In this document: positions 44,295 to 56,100 of the stretch, in pieces | Layout: the number at the start of each line of letters is the position of its first letter | Position numbering within the stretch: the first letter of the stretch is position 1 | NCBI GenBank assembly: GCA_914767715.1 | Contig: OU612075.1 | Location: forward strand, 744,001-808,000 | DNA length: 64,000 nucleotides | Direction of reading: 5' to 3' | From: Membranipora membranacea | Taxonomy: Eukaryota > Bryozoa > Gymnolaemata > Cheilostomatida > Membraniporidae | Made by a program: the position numbers and the translations under genes | Notes under the pieces: model-generated | The model's input: the letters and a program-made list of their open reading frames with translations, nothing else | What the model was told of the DNA's origin: nothing | Database searches by the model: none

Positions 44295-44636
44295 CAGGGA
44301 AGAGATAGTAAAATATTGACATACCATTGTCAGGTCTATCAGTAACTACAAACAAATAAAGCCATGGCTACATTAGCCGATTTTTACATCGATTTGGGGT
44401 CACGAGTGGTTAATCGGGGGATCTGCATGAGTGATTACTCGTGTTAAGTGGACATCGAACTTGTTGGTCTTTTGCCAGAGTGATCTGGACGATCCTCTAT
44501 GCTGATTGGTTGTTGATTGCTTGCTTCAATAATTACGCAGTTAAACACGTCATCTATCAAATCGTGGCAGGGAAGAGATAGTAAAATATTGACCTGCCAT
44601 TGTCAGGTCTATCGGTAACTACAAACAAATAAGGCT
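44295..44636 (+). repeat. 68-bp direct repeat flanking ~205 bases
   Basis: gcagggaagagatagtaaaa through ctacaaacaaataa occurs at 44295-44362 and 44567-44634. The middle is slightly more GC-rich and contains ggttgttgattgcttgcttc. It could be a small duplication or a small element with terminal direct repeats. Confidence 0.6.
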
Positions 44637-46075
44637 GACCGCAAATTGTATTGATCAAAAGTCAGACCCAATTTTGCTTCGAAGATCTGACCGCAGTCAA
44701 TCTCTTTGGAAGAAGATTGAGGACATTGAGATACAATGTCAGTGCGAAGTTGGTATTAACATCACAACTGTTCAGATGCTAGAACATATACTCAGTAGTT
44801 GTATCTGATGAATTTTTAGTTTGACGGAACGATGAGGTCAAGGTGGTATTCATAACTAATGTCATATAAAATTTATCATGTTACATCAGACTGATTTTTG
44901 TGTCTTATTCTTTTATTTGAAGAAGAAGTTTGTCTGCAGTTTGAGAAATCTCGATCCCAAGATGCATATGTGTCTGAGAGTAACATAATATCTGTAATCA
45001 GCCACAAGGAAGCTTTCTCTCTTATTCACCTGCTCGCCTACTCACCACTTACTGGCCAGGAAAGTCTTGTAAATCTGCAGACACGCTTACTCATAAAGTG
45101 AGCTTATTTAAATGAGTGGAACTGATGATTACCTAAAACCTACTGGTTACGAAAGGTATAACAACTTGTAGGAGTTGTCTTGTCACACATATAAGATAGA
45201 CAACTTCATGTAAGATGGAATTCAGGTCATTTTCATGTGTCTTATACCGCTATAGTTCTCCAATGATATGAACACATCTCCATCTGAACAAATTATGTAA
45301 CTCTAACAGCCACACCGAATTAAAATTCTAAACATTCTACTAAGTTGTGACCAGTTGTGTTATTACCATTTATTCATGATTTACGTCAATTTAACATTCA
45401 ATGTGATGCTTTTAGAGTACTTATTATGTTGTCTTAGAGTATCTCCTTTCTCACATTCCTTTACTTAACTTTATCAACAGCGGTTGTAAAATGATTGCGA
45501 CGAAATGACTGACTAGATGTTCTTTCAATTATCATAAAAGGTTCTAATCGCTAAATTTCACTTTTATACTTTCAAAAAGATTTGTGTTACTTGTCCGCTC
45601 ATAGCATACTTATATCACCCTTATATCAAATCCTTAATAAATATGTGAAGTACTTTTCACCTTATAGCCTTGATACAGGAAAACAAGTTGGTACGGAGGA
45701 GTCAAATGAGATGAATAGCAATGTTTGAAATGTTAAGGATTGTTCTCATTGGGAAAGTGGACCAAAAAATGTGTAGAATACTTTTTAGGATAGTTTAGTT
45801 AATTTTTTCTTCCTCTGAAAATGAGTTCCATCCTGGCTGGATTCCCAAATTCAGGTAGATAGACATTAATCAATACCCCTTTCTCTATGCTATTTGAGCT
45901 GCTACGATATAGCTAATGGTTCACAGTTCCCCAGTATGGTGTCAACAAAATCATCGATACGCAATCTTGAAATTAGTGGCATTTCCAAAAAGTTATTGCA
46001 GCACATTAAATTGCAGCTTGAAAAATAATTTGCTGCTCACCAATTTTGAGAAAAATAATTGTTTTTACCTGCCCC
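44637..46075. other. No gene seen
   Basis: A 67-codon frame at 44898-45101 follows an atttgaag acceptor-like site, but no family or partner exon was found. Confidence 0.45.
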
Positions 46076-48284
46076 CACCCTGTCATATGTGCTAGGGGAT
46101 AATTATTAACATTGCTGCACCAGAATGTTGACCAAGTTATACTTGATTCGGGTCACAAAGATGTTACATAACTCTTTGTGCCATTATCTAGGTATATAGG
46201 ACATACGGGATGAAAAGGAGGACAGAGTCTGTTTTTGGGATAATTCCTAATTTTCCTGCAAAACTCAACTAATTTGAGGATATCTGAGTTGCAAAAGCCA
46301 AGTAATGTAGAAAAAATGGTACATTTATAAGCATACTATCTGGCTATTACAGTATGAGCTTATTGTTGGTATTTACCAGTAGCATGAGCTGGTAATCATG
46401 TGAGTTTTCACCATTCTTAATGGTTTGGCAGCTGAAAGCTTAGTACTGTATTAATCAAATATCAAAATCATTCTGTCGCCTGTATATATAATGATGAGTA
46501 GGTAAATAACCAAATATCCAAGACAGTCACGCATGTGAAACTATGAACTTTATAGGAGTTTTACAGTAGAGCCAATCCTTGCATACATAATGTTATGTAC
46601 AGTGTTCTCCCCAACAGCACCAAGGGTGGAACTCAAATCTTTCGATACACCAGATATTACAGGATGTTATTGACATGTAGGAGGGACACCAGAATACAAG
46701 AAGTAAATGTATGAGCCGTTCATCTACATGATATTAATAAAACAAAATAGCTGAATTCTAAAGCATGCCTGGGTTCGCTCTAATACCTTCGACTTTTTAC
46801 ACATAGTTAATTCAATTATTTAGGCTAGCCCACCCTGCCATGTGTGTTAGGAGGTAACTATTTTTGCTATAAGTAATAGCATTATATGTTTGAGCCAGAA
46901 AGCTGACCCAGTTGGTCTGTGGGTAGATTGGGGTCACAGATACATTACATAACTCTATGGGTCATTATCTAGTTATATAGGACATACAGGATGAAAAGGA
47001 GGACATAGCTTGTTTTCGGGATAATTCCTAATATTCCAGAAAAACTCAACTAATTTGAGAAAATCTGAGTTGAAAAAGCCAAGTAATGTAGAATAAACAG
47101 CTCATTTATAAGCATATTATCTGGCTATTACAGTATGAGCCTATTGTTGGTATTTACCAGTAGTATGAGCTGGCTATCATGTAAGTTTTCACCATTCTGA
47201 ATGGTTTGACAGCTGAAAGCTTAGTACAGTATTAACCAAATATCAGAATTATTACCTCACCAGTATAAACAATGATGTATACATAAATATCGAATTAACC
47301 AAGACAGATACGCATGTGACACTATGAACTTTATAAGAGTTTTACAGTAGAGCCAATCCTTGCATAGAGAATGTATGTACAGTGTTCTCCCCAACAGCAC
47401 CAAGGGTGGATCTCAAATCTTTCGATACACTAAATATTACTTGGTCTTATTGACAGGTTGGAGGGTCACCAGAATACAAGGAGTAAATATATGAACAGTT
47501 CATCTACATGATATTAATAAAACAAAAATAGCTGAATTCTAAAGCATGCCTGTATTTGCTTAAATACCTTCGACTTTTTACACATATTTAATTCAATTAA
47601 TTAGACTAGCCCACCCTGTCATGTGTGTTAGGGGGTAACTATGTCCTTGACGTAAATAAAAGCATCATATTGTTGTGCCAGAAAGCTGACCCAGTTGGTC
47701 TGAGGGTAGATTCGGGTCATATAAATGTTACATAACTCTATGGGTCATTATTTAGTAACATAGGACATGCAGGATGGAAAGGAGGACATTCCTTGTTTTT
47801 GGGATAATTCCCAACTTTTCAACAAAATAAGAAATACTGATTTGAAAAGCCAAGTAATTTAAGAGAAATGGCTCATTTATAAGCATATTATTTGGCTATT
47901 ACAGCATGAGCCTATTGTTGGTATTTACCAGTAGTATGAGCTGGTTATCATGTGAGTTTTCACCATTCTGAATGGTTTGGCAGCTGAAAGCTTGGTACTG
48001 TATTAACCAAATATCAGAGTTATTACCTCACCAGTATATACAATGATGTATAGGTAAATAACCAAATAACCAAGACAGTTACGCATGTGTGACTATGGAC
48101 TTTATAGGAGTTTTACAGTAGAGCCAATCCTTGCGTACAGAATGTTATGTACAGTGTTCTCCCTAACAGCACCAAGGGTGGATCTCAAATCTTTCGATAC
48201 ACCAGATATCACTTGGTGTTATTGACATGTTGGAGGGACACCAGAATCCAAGGAGTAAATGTATTAAGTGTTTATCTATGTGTC

Positions 48285-48677
48285 TACTGACTGACTCATG
48301 GAAAGACATGTGACAGCATGGAAAAGACATGCTGACAAGCTGGGAAGACAGCTAAACCTACTACAAGGGGTCCCAGCAATGGGCCATGTAAGGCCAATAA
48401 CCCTAACACGTACGCTGTGTGCCATAGCGTGGCAATGGTGGATTGGAATGTGCTGTGGGATGAGAGAACACAACTCCGAGTAGTGAATAGCGGGCTATCT
48501 AATTAGCGCCATCGACCCATTCTTTTTTGGGGATGGTGAGATGGCGCAATAGGTTAGCGCGCTTACTATTCACTGCCAGGCGATTAGTGCCGCAGGAGTT
48601 GTGGGTTCGAGTCCCACTGGGGGAGCTTTCATTGTTGATTGTTCCAGCCCCCAGCACCCTCGGGTGTATACCCCTCC
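48285..48677 (+). mobile_element. SINE-like element with pol III boxes, copy 1
   Basis: 393 bases inserted in the third unit of the tandem repeat, which resumes with attaataaaac. The inverted copy at 51251-51640 has the same ends (tactgactcatggaaag ... gtataccctcc). It contains a tRNA-like segment about 250 bases from the left end. Confidence 0.85.
48535..48626 (+). tRNA. tRNA-like pseudogene inside SINE-like element
   Basis: The A box tggcgcaatagg (48542-48553) fits TRGCNNARYNGG exactly, and the B box ggttcgagtcc (48604-48614) is perfect inside a GTGGG/CCCAC T-stem. GCGC/GCGC forms a D stem. The acceptor stem does not pair and no clean anticodon stem is seen, so it is probably not a working tRNA. 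The long A-to-B spacing recalls a type II (Ser/Leu) tRNA. Confidence 0.6.
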
Positions 48678-49294
48678 ATTAATAAAACAAAACTAGCTGA
48701 ATTCTAAAGCACGCCTGCGTTTGCACCTTCGACTTTTTGCACAATATTAAATTCAATTATTTAGGCTAGCCCACCCTGTCATGTGTGTTAGGGGGTAACT
48801 TTGTCCTTGACGTAAATAAAAGCATCAGATTGTTCTTCCAGAAAGCTGACCCAGCTGTGCTGTGGGTAGATTCGGGTCACAGAGATGTTACATAACTCTC
48901 TGGGTCATTATCTAGTAATATAGGACACACAGGATGGAAAGGAGGACAGAGTCTGTTTTCCCATTTTCACATTCAATTATGTTCTCTACCAGCAGACTGA
49001 TGTTCTGTTCTCTAGTTCTGTTCTCTAGTCAGTAGTAGGCAAATTAATGTAAATTTAGTAAGAAAATAGACGACATTGACCAATATATTTATAAGAAGAA
49101 AAATTTTACCAGTTGTTTTTATTGTTTGATTTTCTTTTTTATAAATCTTTTTAACTAGAGAACATTCCCCGGTTTGCAGGACTTCAGGACGCCTCTGCTC
49201 ACAAATTACTAGGCTACATAAAGTAAACATTAGACCATAAGGACAAGAACAAATTAGCTAACCATGCAATAACATCAAGAGATATAGCCGACAG

Positions 49295-49381
49295 ATGATA
49301 AAACAGAGTCAACTGTCAACGTCTCTAAACTCCTCATATCAACTACAACAATATCCCAGACCTCCTAGCTTCTATTATCCG
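49295..49381 (+). CDS. Possible small + strand exon
   Basis: ATG after a gccgacag acceptor; MIKQSQLSTSLNSSYQLQQY then PRPPSFYYP and a gtcagt donor. Gln/Ser/Tyr/Pro-rich text is unusual for random AT-rich DNA, but there is no partner exon. Confidence 0.2.
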
Positions 49382-49564
49382 GTCAGTGCGCGATTCGGAG
49401 TTCAACAATAATAATATGATGATTCTAAATATAATTTCTTTTTATTATCATTATTACTATTTGTATGTCAATTGTCACTTTGCAAGCTTTCAGAACAACT
49501 AGTCAGATTTCAATTTGACAAAAACAATAGGCACCAAAACGTCACGTCAGGTACTTAGACAATC

Positions 49565-49570
49565 TTTATT
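49565..49570 (-). promoter_or_regulatory. Possible poly(A) signal, WD40 gene
   Basis: AATAAA on the - strand about 530 bases after the stop codon. A nearer one may have been missed. Confidence 0.25.
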
Positions 49571-50102
49571 ATCAGAGTATATATAATTTAGTTTTGAGAA
49601 AGAACTGCCATTGAGGCATATTAGACTGGCACTTTGAAAAAGGGCAGCCGCTGTGGTAAAAAAAAGTAAAATTTGATCTGATTGGTCGGATTAATCAATT
49701 TATCGGACGGCTTTGAAGTTAAAGATTCATCAAATTCTATAAATAACAAAATATCGTCGGAAAAAATCTGAAGCACAAATAATTTACACAGCATACAACA
49801 AAATAAATAGTCTGGAAAGTATCGTTGCCTTCGAAGCTACATGTCATTTACAGGCAAAAGCTTCTTGATGGAAACCTCTATGATTTGAAAAAATAAAACA
49901 AGAAAGAACCTGCAAGCTGACAGTTTGATAGTACACCATGATAGTAAAAGGAAAAAAGTTTGAGATCGTCCACCATTAATACAAGAGAATCCCTACACTG
50001 ACTTACTTGTGGCCTCCCAGATGGCAAAAACATTCAAGCATAAATAAACACCTAGCAATCCAGGATATGAGAATATGCTCACGAAGGCCTCATATTTAGG
50101 AG

Positions 50103-50190
50103 TTATGCTCCCACATCTTCAGCAGCGTAGAAATCGAAGGGATTGTTTTTGTTAATTTTGAGCCGTGGAGGGTCAGGCTGTGGACAAGTA
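50103..50190 (-). CDS. WD40 gene last exon
   Basis: 88 nt to TAA at 50103-50105, entered in phase 2 after gatctcag. Encodes TCPQPDPPRLKINKNNPFDF and YAAEDVGA. The intron before it is only 34 nt (50191-50224), but phase and protein-like text both support it. Confidence 0.65.
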
Positions 50191-53100
50191 CTGAGATCGT
50201 AACATCGTAACATCTGATACTCACTCGGACCTCCCCGGTTTACCATTCAGCTTTTCCTGACGTAGTCTGAAATAAGAATAGACTTTGATAAGACAGGATC
50301 ACAATCATACTCCGCGGGAGAGAGGAACAGTACCGCTTGAATTCACTCCACTGTTTTTTCTGAATAATGAGACTATTTCGTACACAAATATGAGTGTCAT
50401 CTCAAAAGCCGCTGCCGATGCTGCTGCGCTTTCTCAGGAACGACTTTTAAAGGCAGGAAGCCTGTTGCGCCGATGTATAACAAAAACAAAAGAGAGCTTC
50501 GCTTTGGCTCAAGGTGATCAAATGTGTTAATTATAAAGGATAGAAGCTGTAACTAATGGAAGCCTTTAACATTCAGAATGACTTGATGCTAGGTCTGCAA
50601 CATTGACATAAATATCAGTAAAATTATTATATTTGAGCCAGGCGCGAACTCAAACAGTTATCAATAGACATTCGGGGTTATGGAGCTTTAAATTTCTATT
50701 GTGATCACAATATTAACTGGAACCTGCTATGATACAATGTGCAATCTAAATTTTTGTCAAAATTAAGACTTTAGCTTAATTACGTCACTTGTTGGTGAAT
50801 TGTGAAGACATGGGTCTTGTGGATTGGCAGCAGAGTGAGTAGTGACTGAGGACATGACCATGACTTAAGCCTGACTTAAGCCTGACTTAGGCCTGACTTA
50901 AGCCTGACTTAGGCCTGACTTGAACCTGACTTGGACTGTGACTTGGACTGTGACTCGTCACCTGAAATGAAGTTAATGATGACCCTAAAGTTAACTTATG
51001 AAAACGACAAGCTACCTAATGCCTTGTGTAAAAAAAGAACCTTACTGCAGCAGCAACTAAACACATAAGTGTCAGAATCTTCCTAAACTGTAAATTATAG
51101 GTTTAGACGCCATTTTATTCCTGAGTTTTGTCTTGGACTCCTAAACTTGTGACTCACAAATTTTGACTTGGTAACTATTTTTTGGTAATATCACAATTAT
51201 CTGTTTCAACATATTAAATCAGCATCATCATTCTACCTGGCTGCTCCTAAGGAGAGGTATACACCCGAGGGTGCTGGGGGCTGGAACAATCAACAATGAA
51301 AGCTCCCCCAGTGGGACTCGAACCCACAACTCCTGCGGCACTAATCGCCTGGCAGTGAATAGCAAGCGCGCTAACCGATTGCGCCATCTCACCATCCCCA
51401 AAAAAGAATGAGTCGATGGCGCTAATTAGATAGCCCGCTATTCACTACTCGGAGTTGTGTTCTCTCATCCCACAGTACATTCCAATCCACCATTGCCACC
51501 CTATGAAACACAGCGTACGTGTTAGGGTTATTGGCCTTACATGGCCCATTGCTGGGACCCCTTGTAATGTGTTTTTAGCTGTCTTTCCAGCTTGTCAGCA
51601 TGTCTTTCCATGCTGTCACATGTCTTTCCATGAGTCAGTACGAAATATATGGTAATAATGGGTAGATAAGAAAACTGCTTTTTAGTGTAAAAACTATGTG
51701 ATTAGGTAATAAGACAGAGAAATGATAATTCTACATAATTATACAGTGTGTAATCCCGTACTCAACTATCACCGTGACCAGGGAGGGGGAGCAAGGTGCG
51801 CCCCCACCAATCCTCTGATACAGGGGAGAGTAAAGTACAGGCTACCCATAGCGATATCTTACCCGATACCGGCGTGTCTCGGGTTATAAGCTGAAGACGA
51901 TCTGTCTCTATATTTAACATTCAATAAATCTTTTTAAATATTGCCTTCCTTCAACATTATTTGGCTTCATTAAACATGCAGTCTTAAATACAGCTGGTGC
52001 GCCTTGTTTAGAAAGGGAGTCGACTCGAAACAAAAAATGAGATTCTTGTTTTAATGTAATATATTGTTAGCGAACTACTAGTGATTTTGTTCGCATAGCT
52101 ATAAGACCGGAATGTAAAGCTACTGAGGAACATTACTAACCTTTTGCCCACTTTAGGTGGCGCTGTAAACGTTCTGTCTCTGAGTTGTTTGGTTATCGTA
52201 GCGTCATCTACATGGAAAGTCTGTCGGGCGTGGTTCAGTCTGGCCTGGATCTCTCTCTGTATCTCCTACAATTAGAATAAAATGAAAAGAAGTGATAACG
52301 AAACTAATCTCTATGACAACATATCAGTATTTTTAGAAACCGAAACTTGTGGTTGTTGCGTCTCTCTTTTGCGATATAAGCCACTCTGATGATGACCCTG
52401 ATTAGTTTGGTAGCATTGTAGCTATTGGCAGTTAAAAGTCCTATAGACATGCTCAGGAGAGGGAAAATAAAATATAAATCCCCTCTATTATGTGTATCTC
52501 TGATAGATAATCATTTCATACTTAAATATGTCAGAGTTACGCATACTAACAAGCGTCATGTGATCATACAATAACATATACATAACGATGTATATGATGT
52601 ATATGCATGTACATGATGTACATGCTGTAGATGATGTATACGATGTATATGATGTATATGGTGTATACGGTGTATACGATGTATACGATGTATATGATGT
52701 ATATGATGTATACGGTGTATATGATGCATATGATGTATATGATATATATGATGTACATGATGTACATGATGCATACAATGTATATGATGTATATGATGTA
52801 TATGATATATATGATGTATACCTCTTCCCCGTCAGAGTTAGCAGCTGAGTCCTCGTGTACGACTTGATGTGTGTTTATCTTCCCCTCTATCACCGGATGT
52901 TGAGGCATAGACATCGGGTCAACCAGCACATCAAACGGAGCCATAGGGTGCTGCCAGGTGCTAACATTGTATATATCCCACGGCTCTGGCTGTCCAAATG
53001 TACCTACAATACGCCGAGAATATATAACAATATTAATGGTGTAATCCTGAACTCAACTATCACCCTTATCAGGGTGGGGGGCAGGGTGCACCCTAACAAA

Positions 53101-56100
53101 CCTCTGATACAGGGGAGAGTAAAGTACAGGCTACACATAGCGATATCTTACCTGATACCAGTATGTCTCGGGTTACAAGCTGAAGTCGACCTGTCTCTCA
53201 ATTATAATTAGAGAATATATAACAAATATTAATGGTGGTTAGGTAAGGGGGGTAGATAAAGTTTGATCTGTTTGCCTGCATTAAGACGCGCCTCCTCCCC
53301 TGGTCACGTCACAGCGGCATGCAGCCAGCGGCGTGACCAGTGGGGGAGCAACACCAAATGCTGGCAAATAAATCAAACTTGATCTAGTCGAGGGTGGGTG
53401 GGGGTGGCTAATATCAGAACATTCCTCTTATCATTTCTATCTGACATGTAAGTTACTGGGACAGACAAGTCACAAAAATCCAGCCTGACACAGACCCCTG
53501 TTATTGGCTTTCTTGGCCCTGTCACAGAGCCTTCAATGTCGGAGCCTTTAGACCCTCCCCCCTCCTCCCTCATATGTGACCTGAGTACCTTTGGAGCTTA
53601 TGGAGAAAATTTTTTGGTGAATTATATTGTCGAAACCACCTGGAAGACTCGAGCATGATGGTGAATTTTGCCAAAATATACTGGTCCTAGCACTAGAGAT
53701 AAGTAAACTACTATTGTTTGGAACAAAAAAAACCTGGTTTTGTAAATAAAAGATCTGCAATGAAGATACAAGTACTATGAAGGGGACAGATCTGAAATCA
53801 TCTCTGTGTTACATAAATCTTATATCTGCAATATCTTATAAATATAGTAATAGCAGAGGTTAAGCAAAATGAATGAAATATCAAACAATATATCTGAGAA
53901 AATTAATTTAAAGACTACCCAAAGACCAAAGCATGTTATAGTCAGGCAGTTACTTATATTAAAGTTGTGTCAGATTTGAATGGTGGCAAAATTCAATGCT
54001 CTACTTGGCATGAATTATTGATTGTGGAAAGAGTGGCTGTACAAAGGGAAAATAACTCTCATTCTCTGCATTATGATGTCACAGTCTCCCGGAAGTGCTT
54101 ATTAGTTTACTTATTAAATTTTTCTCATTAAATAATATGTGCTTATTAAATTTCCTTGTATAGACAGTTTTCTGAGCTCTGATTAAGGCCTCAATTCGGA
54201 GTTGTCCTCTCTCCAGTTGGGTACTTTTAACCCACGCCGCATAGGAAAAACGTGCTGAAAAGAGGGTTATCTTGAAAACCACTTATAATAGGATAAAAAT
54301 TATTTTTGATTCAGAATCTGCAACATTGAAAACTCATATGGACTTAGTTTGGGAAATAATTTTAGTAATTGGATAGTCAATTATAGCATTTTCTGCCTGT
54401 TTTGCGGACAATTTGGCAGAAATTTTCATGAGTTTCGTCACTAAAATTACGATTTATCAACATTTAAGCCTCCAATGATTTGGAAACCATGTCTTAGAGG
54501 GTTTTCAATGGTGCAGACTCTGAATCAAAAATCATTTTTATCCTATCATAAGCGGTTTTCAAGATAACCCTCTTTCAGCAGGTTTTTCCTATGCGGTGTG
54601 GGTTAAAAGTACCAAACTGGAGAGAGGACAACTCCGAATCGAGGCATAAATAAGAGCTCAGAAAACTGTCTATTGCATATCCGGGAGACTGGAACATCAT
54701 AATGTAGAGAAGGAGATTTACCTTCCCTTATGACAGGCACTCTTTTCACTATCAATATTTCATATAGAGCACCGAATTTTTTTACCCTGCAAATCTGACA
54801 CAACTTTATCATAAGGAACTGCCTGACTATAACATGCTTTGGTCTTTGGGTAAGTCTTTAAAAACTACTATATAAAACAATATTATTAAACAGTTTGATG
54901 AACAAACTGACCAGGAATGAATTACACTTACACTAAAACATATCTGCAGGATGTCATGTCTGTATAAATAACACTTAGATATACTAATCTGTCTAGCCAA
55001 ACAAATCATTAAAGTAAGATATCGCTCAATTTGTGAAGCACATGTTCACTATTCGAATCGGGAAAGTCCGAGGAAAAATCATAGGAAATGTCAGACAATC
55101 ACTATCTCATCACAATTAACACAACTTGGTAGTTATTGAGATTTACTGCACAGCTCAATCTACCTTTTCCGCTACATTAAGTTAATTTTTTAGAAAACTA
55201 GCTCGCTGATAGATTTTTCTGCCCCTGACACAGTCTTCTTGAGCAAAGACATTACAGAATCTTTAAAAGAAAATTGATCGATCTAACACCTAGAGATGTT
55301 GATGAGACATAATTAACATTCCAACATACCGATATAGTCACCATCTTTGTTCCACAGTCTGACGGAGCAGTCATTAGAGGCTGTGATCAGCAGCTTGTGT
55401 TCATCTGTAAAATCTAGTTAGTTCATTACCTCCACATGGGCTCGCCATGTTGTAATCACTGAAAACTAAATAAGAGTTTGTGCGTAACTGAGGACGGGGT
55501 GCAGTCGATCACACCACTTTATAAATATTAATAAGACAGCAATTGCTGAGACAAAATTGTCTTTGATCAAAAGGCTGGAAGAAGCCCAGTTATTGTGTTC
55601 CTGGATTGTCATGCCCATATCTCATTACATAAGGGTATAACAAAGTTGACAAAGATAGTTCGATGGGCAAAGCTTTCAATACTAGAGGACGGTCATTTTG
55701 CAGTCCAAGGTTGGAAGTCTGAGGATGTTTGGCTGTGTTTCCTGCGGTAGTATGGGCGCAATTGGAATGCAACTTTGTACTACTTAAAGCACCCTAGCAT
55801 TGAAGCTCCTAGGAATATTTCAATATGATTTTACATCATATGATACACATTCTACAGCCAATCAGGTTGACACTTACACTCTGGTGGTTTAGTTTCTTTT
55901 TGATTGAGTCCATAGTCTGATACATTCCAGCAGTGTATAAATCCAAAGTTATCTCCACTATATAATACCTGATCTCCACCGTCCAGTACTAGCGTAGTGA
56001 TCATTACATTAGAGTGCTTACTCTACAACAAACATAATTTAAGTTTAGGTACCTTTACTTTGATTGAGATTTGCCGTCATTCTCTTTTCATTGAGATTGG

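Larger units (their letters stand above)
46076..48960 (+). repeat. ~770-bp tandem repeat, four copies
   Basis: The landmark caccctgtcatgtgtgtta is at about 46076, 46831, 47612 and 48772; other shared marks are gggtcattatctagt and cagtgttctccccaacagca. The last spacing is larger because a 393-bp element is inserted; the last copy is truncated. No ORF. Confidence 0.9.

Noticed and set aside
48535-48626. Functional type II tRNA gene
   Set aside because: Perfect pol III boxes, but acceptor and anticodon stems do not pair and it lies in a repeated element; called tRNA-like instead.
50285-50530. 81-codon + strand frame with AAADAAALSQERLLKAGSLL
   Set aside because: Protein-like text, but no homology recognised, no splice partner, and it lies opposite the WD40 gene intron; not strong enough to call.
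52488-52944. Long frames (72-126 codons) on both strands over the gatgtatat tract
   Set aside because: Satellite artefacts; only the part above 52822 (HP-APFDVLVDP) is real exon.
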